The notes under the pieces: generated by a model | Told to the model about the DNA's origin: nothing | Database searches by the model: none | The model's input: only the letters and a program-made list of their open reading frames with translations | From: Polytrichum commune | Lineage: Eukaryota; Streptophyta; Polytrichopsida; Polytrichales; Polytrichaceae | NCBI GenBank assembly: GCA_950295325.1 | Contig: OX485805.1 | Span: 12,062,501-12,126,500 of the forward strand | Length of the DNA: 64,000 bases | Direction: 5' to 3' | Program-made: the position numbers and the translations under genes | In this document: positions 8,875-21,900 of the stretch, one piece after another | Position numbering within the stretch: position 1 is the first letter of the stretch | Layout: every line of letters begins with the position of its first letter

Positions 8875-11800
8875 AATGCTCAAAAGTGAGCACATCCTAC
8901 AAGCATAGCACCAATGGTTCACATTTCAAGTTTTGGGGCATCTCTATTAGCCCAATTGTCAGCCCTAAACCTCCGCCCTTATGCGTCGTAGTCCGGGTGA
9001 GAGCTTATGGCTCACATGGAATTGCTCACCTCCCTTAACCCTTAGGCTTGGTGTGAAATGCTCCAACAATGTACTTCTCAACACACACACACACACACTT
9101 TTATTTAAACACACGCGGTTACAAGTATTAAAAAATACTCTTTCCTTGTGTGGTCATTGTCACCCTGAACTCCTAATAGAATTCAACACCCACGCTAAAG
9201 CTCTACACTACGCCCAACTGCTCAATGCAATCCCTACCAATCATTATCTATAAAATCCTAACCTAACTGCCCCCCATTGTTCCACCCTTAATATCAGTTT
9301 TACTAAGTGATTATCTAGTAACTAATCCAACTCGTTAATTGAGCTCAACCGCTACAGCTAGGCCATTGCTGCCCACACTAACATTTTCGGTCTAACCCCA
9401 GCCCCAGTGAGAGGCTTCCCAATGCCGCACCTTGAGTGTTAAGGGTGAATTTGTTGCCGTTGCTTAAGTGCTAAGGCCTAACAGCTCAGCCCCCTGAAAG
9501 GCAGATTCGGGCTTCAAATGCTGCACATTTCAACCTCTTTTCCCACTCAATCTCTCCTCTGCTCCGAAAACTAGTGACCCCTGGAATTCTCCGGCGATGG
9601 CGACTTCTGAACACATTACCCTCGAGCTTTTCAAGCCCCCAGCAATCCCTGGTGGGTGCTGATCCTCCACACGCCTAGCTCATTCCCAGCTGCTCGTCCT
9701 GGTTGCAATGAGCTGGCAGGATCAAAACTGAGACAAAATTGTGTCAAGAATACAAAGTTCTTACCCTGCCATCTCACACAGCGGCGACAACTCTTTTGGC
9801 GGCGGCAGTGTGCTCGGAACTCTCAACCAACATCCTCAGGAGAGGCATTCTAGAGGTCAGATCTTTGGATGCCCTCATCAGTTCTTTTTCTTTTTTGTTT
9901 TATTTCTCTCCCTCCTGCATCCCATTGCACAATCCCGCCGCTCGAGGTTGGTTGCACATCATCCTGTAATGAGCCACTCTAATGACCCTGCTTCCAAAAC
10001 ATTTACAGGTCTCAAGCCGAAGTCGCCAAAGTGCCATCCTCTCCCTTCCACATCAGAGCTGATGATTCCAGGGTTGTTGAACCGAGAGTAATGTGACACC
10101 ATGCTAGAATTTCCCGGCAAACCAGCCTTGAGGCATCGTCAGCTGCAATCTCCCGCTTCCCAAACCAGCAGGGCTTCACCCTTCCTCGGACGGCCTCCTT
10201 AGTTGCTAGTAGTGAGAGAGAATATTGAGCCCGAGAGGCTCTCCTCTTCCCGGACCCCTGCTGGATCCACTGGAAATCCAGCTGCCTCATCTCTTCCCGA
10301 AGGTGAGCCCCCTTCCTTAAATCAACCAAGCTCAAGCCTAAAATGAACAAAACTTCAAGCCTAACTACCATACCCCAAGCCTAAAAGGTTGCTTGAACTC
10401 AAGCATAACCTCTAACTTAATTGAACTAATTACATGCTTTTAGTCTTTTTCACTTTTAATAATGCGAGTCCCACAATTAACTCGACCAAATCCCTTTGAA
10501 CATAAAACAACTAAACTTAACTAAATCCAAACTCTTGTCACTTTAAGCTATTCACACAACACAATAACTAGATTCTAACAATTTTAGAGGTTAAGAAGAT
10601 ATGTGGGCACGAATTCGGGCTCATACCAATTTGTTTCCATCAATTTGGCAACTATTATGAACTCAGCAGTTAATTAATCCACATATTCTGAAGTTTGAAC
10701 TTCTATACTCTTGCAAAACGTGCACTTATTTTTTGCATTGCAGCCCTTGTTTGGTGTTTGATGTGTAGGTTGTGTTGCAGATGGCAACATGAAGAGCTCC
10801 ATGGTCATTAGTTTTAAGGTTTCATTATCTTTGTTCATGTATAGATTTTGTACTCATTTTAGCATCGGAGTGTGTGTTTGTGTTTGTGTTTTGTTTTGCA
10901 AGGTGTATGCACCAATTAGTGCTAGGACTGGTGGGATATGGCATCATGGCCATGCTCGATGGATGGAAGTTTGTGATTTAGCCTCATTCCATCCCATTTA
11001 TTAACACACAACATATAGCCATCTCATTTTTTTACGTATTGTTGTATAAATTTTGAACTCATTGCAGCATCGGAGTGTGTGTTTGTTTGTTATTTTGCAG
11101 GTAGGCAAGACGTGAAGATTGAATGTGGTTGCCGCATTGCACTTCAAAACGTAGATTTAGATGCCATATGACCACATGTTACAGCAATTACTCGCCATAT
11201 GACTAATTAAACAACAGTTAGTTGCCATTTCACTAGGCATGATTTTCTAGGAGTAGCCAGAATACCTTAGTGTTGGGCAAATTGTCGCCCGCTTTTAACT
11301 ATATTTCAATAAAGAACATCGCCAACATTTTTCCACATATTGTTTGTGTTAGTAGCCAAATGTATGCAATTTTGTGTGCATTGTTGCCAAAAAAATTAGC
11401 CCTAAACTCAACATAATCGCCACTATTGAAAAATTTAATGTTTGTTCTGTAGCCAAATGATCAAGTTCCAAAAAAACAAAAAAAAGGCTACCACACACCA
11501 CTAAAATATGAAATTGAATACAAACCAAAAACCTCCAAATGAATTCACAACTCACAAAATGCCTCCAATGTATAAATGAAGGTGGAGGATTGTACTATGA
11601 TTCTATCCACATTGGATGGAAAAACCTCATGTCAATCTCTTTTGCGAGTTGGGACTAAGGCAAGCCCATATACCTAACATAGATTATTTTAGGACATGCA
11701 TGAGTCTTTGAAATAAGAAATCAAGCCAACATTACATGACAATTCCTTATTGAATGTACAATACATCCAAACCAACTTTACATAAGATAATTTGAATTGT

Positions 11801-11980
11801 ATAATTATGTCTTTGAAATGTGATTCACATAGGGGCATAAAGTTGTTGGAGGATGGATCAGGCATAAAAGACTACAAACATGTGTAAAGGTGAGCATAAA
11901 ATCGTACCATATATTCCATGTACCTATGAATATTAGTTTACAATTTTTGTCACTCCTCCAAAACAAAATTATGAACTTAT
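8875..11980. other. No gene recognised; C-rich tract and local direct repeats
   Basis: Right of the hAT pseudogene there is a (CA)n tract at 9080-9098. The interval 9300-10380 is markedly richer in C on the plus strand than its surroundings, with open frames in more than one phase but no recognisable motif; it could be part of a retrotransposon or an old exon. From 10381 the DNA is AT-rich. The phrase GCATCGGAGTGTGTGTTTG occurs at about 10862 and 11068 within a longer direct repeat (about 10818-10905 and 11035-11104). No terminal repeats could be fixed. Confidence 0.5.
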
Positions 11981-12235
11981 TGTAATTTGTGAAAGTTTGT
12001 TGGGCTTACAAGGCACAAGCAACAAAGCAAAAAGAAAAAGTGGAATATCAAGTCCCAAGGGAAGATGGAGGCATGAAACTAAAGTACACCTCCAAAACAT
12101 TTGGGAGAAAAACTCATTTCTTAAGATGCACACACTTTGTAACAAAAAAACATATTGCAACAAACATACATGACAGAGGAGTTGGTGAGGTGCAATGGGA
12201 AGGGATATGTGGACCAATTTCTCATTGACCACCTA
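11981..12235 (+). pseudogene. Degenerate coding-like fragment, unknown protein
   Basis: A short frame reads KVCWAYKAQATKQKEKVEYQ and VPREDGG. A similar phrase, KVAYHVPMEGGG, can be read at about 14990-15030, next to the duplicated repeat described at 13.8-15.6 kb, so both may descend from one protein, perhaps a transposon protein. No family is recognised. The fragment ends at a stop near 12226. Confidence 0.25.
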
Positions 12236-13095
12236 TCTAACAAATTTGAGCATCGGCTTCTCTATCTTTTGTAGGCAAAACTACAAATATCGCATTTACA
12301 AGTGGACCAAGGGCTATAATCATAGATGAAGGGGAACACAATTGATAGTATGTAGAATGCAAATCATATGATGTGAGTTAAACTATTGTTTTTCCTTCTC
12401 CCAAGTAGTGTGTGCGTATGTGATGACTTTGGACAAATTTCTTATAATAAAGGTTATGAACTTTTCCATGGCCACAATGTGTCATTGTGGATAAAGTACC
12501 TTTTAAAAAGTTTCTAGTTGGGAAGTTGTGGACATAATCTAGGGCATTCATGCTTTTGTTTCTAAAACATGCATTATCTATGGCAAAATTGTCTTTTGAA
12601 TTCCTTATATGACAATTTAAAGTCATTGAGAATCATGGACTTCATAATTTTTATTTAAAGCACTCAATCATGCCTGCATTTTTAACTCATTTACAAATAT
12701 CCTCTGATCCCCTTTTGAATCTGATTCAAAGATGTTTGTATCTCTCTCCTTAGCGAAATGATGTACTAAAGGAAAAACAACAAAACAAGGGATCCTCATT
12801 AATATCATTACGGTTTGCATCATGTGATAATTGTTTTCTTATCTAAAATAATTTGTTTTGAAATGTACATTTATTAATGATGAAAAAAACACTCTCATAT
12901 GCATTGTTGTTTTCAGACAAGTGTTTTGTTCAACATATATAAATGAATGTTTGTTTGGATTTATATAAAGCCTAGGTGCTTAAGGCTCACTAGTGCACCC
13001 AAAACGCATATGTAACACAACTTATCCCTTAAAACAAACGCAAACTAAAATTGTAACAATTCAATACTTAGGTTGTCACACCAGGTTGACAATGA

Positions 13096-13540
13096 TTGTT
13101 TTTGTACATGTCTATTGAAATTGCAATGTTTCCAATTCTTGCTCCTAGTTTTGTGGAGGAGGTGATAGGACATGTGGATAAGGAGATTGTGAAGCACAAG
13201 GGCATGGATGCTTGGACATTGCTTGTGCTTTACCAACTCCTTGTCTTCATGTGCATTGGGCAATTGCTTGGATGTTTAAACAAACTTTGAAATTTCTTGC
13301 CTAGTACATGTTAGATTTGCCTATGGACCTTCTATCTCTCACACATAAAGCAAGAATTATTGTATTTGCAAGCGGGCGAAAGGCCTTCCATTAGGAGCAT
13401 AATCAAAGAAGATGTAAATCCATGATGGATTTGAAGATGATGAATATTTTAATAAAGTTGTGCAAATGTTGGGCATGCTTGACACACAACGACAAAGTAT
13501 AAGCAAAGTACATTGAGGTCAAAGTGGCTTGGCTAGAAGA
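13096..13540 (+). repeat. Divergent third copy of the 13.8/15.0-kb repeat
   Basis: Contains GAGGAGGTGATAGGACATGT, AAGCACAAGGGCATGGATGC and TTGGGCATGCTTGA, each matched in order in the copies at 13.8-14.3 and 15.0-15.6 kb. In one frame it reads FVEEVIGHVDKEIVKHKGMD, and the 15.2-kb copy reads FIEEAVAHADKELIMYKGMD, so the ancestor was probably coding. The family is unknown. Confidence 0.5.
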
Positions 13541-13555
13541 AATCTTGTCCAATAC

Positions 13556-13751
13556 AACCATCCATTATGACTTGGTCATTGTAACGCATGGCGAGAAAAT
13601 GCATAAATAAATCATATCGATTGTCAACCGGAGGGTTTTGGTTGGTAATTTTCCAACAAGTGCCACCAAAAACCTTCAATCAACAACCATAATGATTCTA
13701 TTATGCATATTCTTGCCATGAGTCACAATGGCCAAGTCGCAATGGGTGGTT
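13556..13751. mobile_element. Hairpin MITE, 196 bp
   Basis: The two halves are inverted repeats: left AACCATCCATTATGACTTGG, GCATGGCGAGAAAATGCATA; right TATGCATATTCTTGCCATG, CCAAGTCGCAATGGGTGGTT. The stem covers nearly the whole length with a loop near 13640-13660. A related copy sits at 54461-54605. No target duplication could be fixed. Confidence 0.65.
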
Positions 13752-13783
13752 AATGAACAAGGTTTCTTCCAATGCTTATCAAA

Positions 13784-14300
13784 ATCCAATGGAAGGGGGA
13801 GGTGCAAAACAAAGCATTTTGTAATAAAACTCACCCCTTAACACATGCGAAATTATGTTGCAACCATCAACTAGGCTCTCACATCAATTTGTTAGGCTTA
13901 AAAAAACAATCAATGAGTATTGCTCTTACCACATTTCCATTTGATTTGTTGAAGAGGCGGTGGCACATGCGGACAAGGAGTTGATAATGCACAAGGGCAT
14001 GGATGCCATGGACAAATAAAGCACTTATTGCCTACATAGTAGATTTGCCTATCAATTTCTAGCTACACAAAACAAGATTATCGCACTTGCAAGCAAGCAA
14101 AAACATTTGAAGAGGACATGAATTTGTATGCCATTGAAAAAGTGCATGACATCTAGGTGCATATGAGCACAATATATATCCATGTTGGATAAGATAATGA
14201 CCATGTAAGTGGCCTTCTGCAAAATTTGGGCATGCTTGAGATTATTGATGATGTACATTAATCATGTTAGATGCTCATATGAGGTTCATTGCATATGAAA
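13784..14300 (+). repeat. Duplicated segment A (degenerate, possibly ex-coding)
   Basis: Matches 15000-15600 in long stretches: TGGAAGGGGGAGGTGCAAAA, GAAGAGGCGGTGGCACATGC, GGACAAGGAGTTGATAATG, TGACATCTAGGTGCATATGA and GCATGCTTGAGATTA occur in the same order. Several indels separate the two copies and all frames are broken. Confidence 0.7.
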
Positions 14301-14999
14301 TAGAAGTATTAGAAATGATTAAGAAAAAAATATTCTAAATGAGAGACTTGCCACTCAAATCTAGAGTTAAATCCACACACATATTCCATCCCATTCCCAT
14401 GTGACCTGAATAACTGGAAACTTAATAAACAATTTGGCAATGAAATAAATCTTGTATTCTTTGTCTTGAAAAGAAAAGAAAAAGTTCAATGTTAATTATA
14501 ATATCAAGTTTCTTAGGCACTGATTGACAATTGACAACAACATAATTTGGATATACATATGCTACATGGATATGATGAGTAGCAATCAAGTATCCGCCTT
14601 GCGGTGAGCAAATGTACGTGGTGGGATGCTTTCAAAATATTTGTAGTAGTGTGATATGGTAAGCATGCTAGGGATTCGTTTCAACATAACAAAAACAAAT
14701 GTTTGATTATATTTTATTTACAATTTCTTCTCACTGCAAACTGACCAAATACTCACCTATGGGTGCAAAATCACTCACAACAACGACCAACTAATATTAT
14801 GTCCCTATATCTACACGAGTGAACTGAAGAATAAATCCCACTAATTAGGATACTAAAATTAATTGCAGTCATCAATCTTGTTCAAAAGTCCACCAACCTG
14901 CTTTAGGCCAAACATACTACTTGGGTCTATGCATATGTTGGGTATGCTTGATGCATAACTAACAAAGTACGAGCAAAGTACATTGAGGCCAAAGTGGCT

Positions 15000-15600
15000 T
15001 ATCATGTGCCAATGGAAGGGGGAGGTGCAAAACAAAGTGCACCCTCGGGAGTGCACCTACAAAGTATTTGCATTATCAACTCCTTGTTTGCATGCGCCAC
15101 CGCCTCTTCACCCATTAACAAATGCAAATTTGTTTTGTAGCAATTGATTAGGTTTTGATACTAGTTTGTTTATTGTTTTTGTATATGAGTATTATTTTCC
15201 GATGCTTCCACTTCGTGCTCTTGATTTTATTGAAGAGGCGGTGGCGCATGCGGACAAGGAGTTGATAATGTACAAGGGCATGGATGCTTGAATAAATTTA
15301 GCACTTACTACCTACATGGTAGATTTGCTTATCAATTCTTTACCTACACAAACAAAACACAAGATTATTGCACTGACTAGCAAGCGAAAGACCTCTTGTC
15401 ATATGCACAATAGAAGAGGACATGAATTTTTAGGCCATTGAAAAAGTACATGACATCTAGGTGCATATGAACACAATATCCATGTTGGATAAGATGGTGA
15501 CCATGTAAGTGACCTTCTATAAAATATCGGCATGCTTGAGATTACTAATGGTGTGCGTTAAACATGCTAGAGGGTCATGTGAGGCTTACCACATGTGATT
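15000..15600 (+). repeat. Duplicated segment A' (second copy)
   Basis: Direct-orientation partner of 13784-14300, offset about 1.2-1.3 kb. It carries GAAGAGGCGGTGGCGCATGC, GGACAAGGAGTTGATAATG and AGAAGAGGACATGAATTTTT. The local phrase FIEEAVAHADKELIMYKGMD remains readable before stops. The spacing and the partial third copy at 13.1 kb suggest local duplication of one older element. Confidence 0.7.
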
Positions 15601-18600
15601 GCTTTGAGTTTGCCATAGGGATCATCTTTTTCTGTGCATTAAGTTTTACCCAGACTCAAGTAGAAAGGTCTATAATCTCTAAGAATATGATATTATTTGC
15701 TTACCTTTGTTGTGGAATATCAAGTTCATATGCATGTAGGTGAGTTCTTATTCTTTTGTTTGTCTTTATAGGATGTTGTATTCATGGCGAGATCCAAGCA
15801 ACTAGTGATGACGTCCTCATGTCTTTGTGGCATGCAATTGGTCCATAATTAATTGATATGGATTCAACAACACAAGAATATTTCATAGGAGTTGAAAAGC
15901 ATATGCAAGAGCTTAACATGGGAAGAGAAGGCTTGCATGCAAGGGAATCTTCAGGCGCAAATAGCCAGCAAGGGGCATAAGGGGGATTATCTTACCTTAG
16001 TTAGTGGGGATTAACTTGGGATAAAACAAAACTAGTGTAGATGTTGCATGTGTTTCCATTTCATGCTCTTGGTTTTTTAATGTATATGGAATAAAGGCCT
16101 AAGGTGATGCGAGTTTTTCCTTACTTGTTGATTTGTCAACTCTAATTTGATAATGCAAGTGAATGTTCAAGCCATCGCAGTGAATTCATACTAAGCAATC
16201 ATGCTACATTGTTGTGAGCTACAATCTCCAAATCTTTTGAGAAATTATGGACATAATCTTAACCAATTAGTTGAAGAGTGGATGCCAAGTTGTGCTACCC
16301 AGGGGTTCGACTCTTCATTGGAAACCGAAATGACGTGCATGGGTCATTATGAAATTAAATCCCCTATATAGGAGAAGTTTAGAAAGAAAAACACATGTAT
16401 ACATACTAACAATAGGCTAGAAAATGGACTCATGTATTTACACTAAGCTTTTCCATGTAATTTAATAAATGCCTCCACTACATATATAAAATATAATTAT
16501 TGATTTAAACAATCATTTATTACATATAAATCGACTTTCACTTTTCAATAAGAAAGTCATTCAACATTTTTTTTATTCATAGCATGTAACTCTATGATTG
16601 CATCAAGCATATAAAGACAAGAGAGCACAATAAGTTAGCCATAATCTAGGGAGCCATGAGCGTTCCTTGAGCCTCCGGTTTGTAAAAACTTAGAACCCAA
16701 ATGCAAACCCCAAACTCATATTTAAGAAAATCTTGACAAATTTGCACCATCTAGATTTTTTGTTGTTGTTGCACTTCTATGGGCGGGTCCGCCAATACAC
16801 TTCTAACAAACCTAAATTTTATGGGAGATATGTGAATCCTTATTGATAATGTGAATGGTATGCTATTAACTTATGAAGGAAAAAAATCAAACATTTATTT
16901 TTTATGTTAATTCTATATAAATAAATGATGAATAGTAAAAATACAATCAAAAAAACTGCTATAATATTATCATAATAAACTCTGCATATTAACACATGGG
17001 AGTTGTTGGAAGTGCTATATTTTCATGGTCACGATGTGCATATGGCATTCGCATCGAAGACTATACATTGGTTTAGTGAAATTAACTTGCAGATGATGAA
17101 TGAGCCACAAACCTATAGGAGGTAGATTTACACTAGACTCTTAACGAGACCGCCACAAACCCACACTAACTTAGAGACCTTAATTAGTGTATTGACGCTA
17201 ATCAAATCGATTACCTATGCCCCTAATTTGTAAAAATAGAAATAATGTGCAAATAGTGTGTTGCAAATCAAGCTCTCTTGGGTGGTACTCCTACCCAGCA
17301 AGCCCAAGGAGTGGACTTGGAAGCTCCAAATCTACGTGGGCTGTAGATCCTAGAGCGTTGGGTTGGCCTCCCAAATCCCTGTGCCATTTGCCCCTCCCAG
17401 CTTCCTTGTTGGTTTCTAGGGTTTAAGTTCGGCTCAAACAATCTTTTCAACAAATTGTTGTTGCCGGAGCAAATGTGGCAGGAAATGAAGGACCTGGAGG
17501 TTTGAAGCTGCCATTCTCTTCTAAAAATTCCTGGCATATAGCAGTGTGGAGGACAGGTTCGTGACCTTTTGTGGAATTATTGCTTTATTTACATGGAGAT
17601 GATGCAAACTTGCAGTTTTATGTGCACATGGAGTTGAGTATTTGTCCGATCATTTACATTTCTCCATATTGGAACAGTGTTCTTGGGAGGTTAGTATGAA
17701 CAACTGTAGTAAAGGTTACTCGTATGATTTCTTCTTGCACTCGCAATGAGGTTGTTGTTGGCAATATATGCGTTCTCCTTTTCTTACAACCGGTTTTTTC
17801 ATACCGTTTAAGGCCTCTAGGTCAGAAATTGCTTACAACTTTGACCTGTGCGGGATACATTCCCTTGTCAAATTCTCCATGTGATTTCATGTTTTGAGTT
17901 TTGACTGAATTTGTGGAATGGTCACTTCTAAGATACGTGACCCTATTGTGGTACTTCCAACTCCACAGACAAACTTTGGCCACTGGATCAGATTGGGAAT
18001 TCTCTCAATCAGTCAGCATTGCAAATCGCACAGATTGTCATTTCAGTTTCAGAATTGGAGTCAGATGCAAAGTTGTAAGAGATTAAAATGGAGAACCTCT
18101 TTCTCTTTGAGTGATCACATTGGCGCCTGCATTGGTGTCTATGTTCAAGTGCATAGTCCAATCTCAGTGTAATGCGTGTCTTTTTGGTGTCCATTTTTTA
18201 CTTCAATCATTGGCATATACCACTTAAATATAGGTCTTTAATCCAGAAGAGTGACCACAAAAGGCTCGCTTCCCTTACAATATATTGTACTCTTCATTGC
18301 TCGCTCGGTTACTGTGCAAGTATTGTTTACAATATGCTTACAAGGATATTCTTTACATGCCAATTACCTCGATGTTTCATATATTTTGTGTTGTATTGTT
18401 GAATCATTTGTCAGACAAATTCAGCATTTCTTTGAGCAATTGTTCAGACATTTGGCTTGTTTGTTAGCGATATTAATCTGTGCTCTCGGTTCTTACTGCA
18501 GAAGGTGATATCATTGTTGATGGCTTTAGGACATTCTTCCAGGCCTCTTTAATGCTTTTATGCCTTGTCACCACCAGAAGGTCAGCTGAGTATCGGCTAC

Positions 18601-18876
18601 ACCTTCCTAGTTTGATGTGTAGACGTTATTAGCAAAAAAAAAATTCATTCTTTTTGTTAAACATGGAATAACATGCACAATAAAGATGACTCTGCCTTTG
18701 GCAGACAAATAAATGTTTTTGAGATGTTATGGCAAGATACCATACAATAGTTTTTATGAAAGAGTTAGCAGTTGCTGTTGCCACAAACTCATACCTGTTA
18801 GATCAATAGGCCATAGTTCTATTTGCATCCCCAATTCTGTTCACTAGAAGCGTTACCTAAGCTATCGGGTGAACTC
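15601..18876. other. No gene recognised; dispersed repeats only
   Basis: AT-rich DNA. 16430-16745 matches 33230-33560 in inverted orientation (see separate entry). 17230-17560 is relatively GC-rich and contains CTAGGGTTTAAG, but no motif-bearing frame. 17950-18090 resembles the 55.6-56.1 kb repeats (ACTCCAC, TTGGATC, CACAGATTGTCATTTCA). 18178-18260 belongs to the dispersed family best seen at 46.6 and 59.8 kb. No promoter, tRNA or conserved protein could be supported. Confidence 0.5.
16430..16745 (-). repeat. Dispersed repeat, inverted copy of 33230-33560
   Basis: Read on the minus strand, the words TTGGGTTCTA, TTTTTACAAAC, GCTCATGG, TGTGCTCT, GAAAAGTGAAAGT and ATATGTAGTGGAGGCATTTA appear in the same order and spacing as at 33250-33500 on the plus strand. 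Non-coding. Confidence 0.7.
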
Positions 18877-18995
18877 AAAACCCAACACTGAACCCTAAAA
18901 TCATCAACACTATGTACCATAGTCACACCTTTAGGGGCTTCAAGTGTGTGACCATGGTAGATAGAGTCAGTTTAAGGTTCAGTGTTGGTTTTGGG
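18876..18995. repeat. Imperfect 120-bp hairpin
   Basis: AAAACCCAACACTGAACC at 18877 pairs with GGTTCAGTGTTGGTTTTGGG at 18976, and the inner TACCATAGTCACAC pairs with GTGTGTGACCATGGTA. The arms lie close together, so this is a foldback or MITE-type hairpin. Confidence 0.7.
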
Positions 18996-21900
18996 CATGT
19001 TGTCAACCAAACCAAATATTAATGTGGTAGAGAGAAGAGTTTAAAAAAAATACAATATAAATAAATGAAAGTTATTGTTTGTAACCAAGAATGAAAATTG
19101 AATGAAACTAGAATGCTATGTCTTTTTCTGTCAGTCACTTAGATTAACTGCAGAGTAATGTTGTAAATGATTTGTGGTGTGTGGACTTAAAGTAATGTTG
19201 TATTGCATTTGAAGCACTGAATGACTACTTTAAAGCAGGCGATTATAGTTATTGGGTTCCAAAACATGTCTCACTGTATCTAACAGTTGCAAGCCAATGA
19301 AGGTAACCTCTTGGGAGAAGCTTTTAATTTCAGATGTTAATGAGGTATGTTTGTTCTTAATTGGAAATTCCAAATCTAGGCTTGTGTTAGGGCATCCTGT
19401 TTTTCTGATTGATGTGTCAATGCTTCTTACTAGTTTTATATGGGGTTGCAAACTGAAGTTGTGTGGTGAGTTACTTTGCCCAGGTGTTACTCTTATTTTA
19501 ATTAATTAGTATCCTGGATTCTGAAAGGATTTTCATGGTGCAGTAATTCTACTAATGAGAAAAAGTTTCGCCTTAGAGTTTGTGGTTGTTGCAACTTGCC
19601 ATGGTACATTCTCTATCTCCTTTGTGGTTGGAAAATACGATGTAGTTGGAGTCTTTCCCATAAGGCTTTTTGTGGGCCACAGCCTATCGATTATCATAAT
19701 AGAAAATTAACATGGGGGGATGATCCAAGTCCCACATAACAGGAGTGGATAACTGTTTGAATTCTCTAGGATTCGATTGGTTGCGATTACAAGAAGTTTG
19801 CGGGAGACGAACATTCTTAATAAATTCCCGCAAATGATTGATTATATTCTAATACTTTAAGAGGTCCCACATTATAGGTCATCGTCCAATAATGAATGGT
19901 CTTTGCTATTGCGACTGCCACAAAAACAAGACTATATCCCATGCATTTCACACATGGTCCCAATCTCAATTGTCAGTTGGTCAACCGTGATCATTCACTG
20001 GTAACAACTACAGTTGTGAAAGAGCCTCTTGGAGTACCACAATTCACAACCTTATGTGTCTTTCTAAATGCCAGATTGAACACAACTTGTTACAATCACT
20101 CTGGGCCCAACCACTAAAATTCTTGACTCTCAAAAAGTGTAGTGTGCCCATAATTTTGATGCACTGAAAGGAGATGTCATTACGATTGGTAAGCTGTCAC
20201 TAACAATTCAAAATTTTCTAGGGATTGAATTGTGTGCAGATCTTAAGGGCCTCAACCTCTGTAGATCTATGAAGGTGTTCACACCCTAAAGCACTTTGAA
20301 TTCTGACCAAAGGAGCCCAATTCGTTATTTTCGAAGCTGTTTTGGCTCAAAAACAACCCAAATAGCTGTGTGTTGGATATTTTGAAGTATTTACCAGTCT
20401 TGGTCAGGTGAATGCATGGTATCAATAATCAACATCGAATTATGGTACCAAAGAACCAACTGGTGGACATCAAAATTCTAGTACCAGCTAAAAATTGATG
20501 TTTGGCGGGTATCTCACAATGAGAGAATTTTTTATACCTGAGCTATTATTTGGGTGAATACCATTCTAAACCATATTGATATTAGAGAGATTTTTCCTAA
20601 GTATGAAGGTTTTTACGTTGAAAACAAAAAGCACCATCAAATACCCATACCCTATTGGTATCAAAAAATGTGAAATCCTTATTATAGATACCTGAATGGT
20701 ATACAATAAAATAAACACAATACCAGACCAACACTGGTTCTTACAACTGTTACACTCATTTGACACAAGAAGCCGTGTTGATATTCCTGAGTTGTTATGA
20801 CAGCTCAAGAAGCAGTTGCAAACTGCACTCAGAAAATGTACAGAAACTGAAATACATAGAATATAAAATCACGGTTCTAGGCAATCGTACCAATGGTTCT
20901 TGTCACATTTGTAATTGGAATAGGGAATCGGTGATGGAAAATTTTCAATCTCATTTTCAATCTCACAAAATTAAGGTAGCATGCCACAAATCCTGATGCA
21001 AACTTGGAGAGGATACTTCTATGGTGATTCCCGAATCTTTGTACGGTAGTCCATCACCAAAACATCGGGGAGATGCACCCTGAATACAAGCTTAAATTGC
21101 TTGACTGGTACTAACTCCACATATGCAGTGAGCTTTTATCAAGGACTTTCTTGGGATATTTTGTTTTTTTGTCTCGCTTTTTATTTTCCTGTCCACAAAG
21201 CTGTTGGGGCAGTGTAACGACTAAGTTAGTTAGGACTGAGCAGAGGATCAAACAAACAAGTTAACAACCTTCAGCAGCATGGCAACAACCACCGCCTCTT
21301 GATTCTTTTTCTGAAACTAACCTATGACTTGACGGTGGCTTAGGTATTATATTTCACGACTTTTCTAAGTACCTTTGCTTTTTCTTGTTGTTGCCACTAG
21401 GCAAGTGTTGTGGTACACTACCAACTACTTTGGTTGGTGCAGATCTAGTTTTGGGAATGTTTGGGTGATCTTTGTTGCAGTCCTTTGACTTACCCACACA
21501 CGCTTTGTAACTGAAACTTTCTAACTTAATGTAGACGTGCCTTAGACGGATACGTTTCTCTCTGCGCCCACTTCTCATAGGATACGGAACACATTAGTAG
21601 TGCAAGGAGATTAGCAAATCCAAATCGTGTCCCATAGTCATTTGTCTCGTAATTTTTAGAATTCATAGGAATATCTTATTCATAGTCAAAGTGAAGATCC
21701 TTGTGCTCATTAAGTGGTCGTATAGGTTCTCCTCAATCATGTTCACTATTGAGCTTAAAATGATTAGCATGCTTTGATCACGTAGTCCAATCTCTCTTTA
21801 AAAAAATGTTTTTTGGGTGTCAGTGTTCAAAACCACACCTAACCACATACCACTCAATTATGAGTGCCATGATTGTTGTGTTGTTCGATTTAGGAGTGTT

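Noticed and set aside
9600-10380. Possible host exon in a C-rich block
   Set aside because: Open frames overlap in different phases, no domain motif, and no convincing splice pair.
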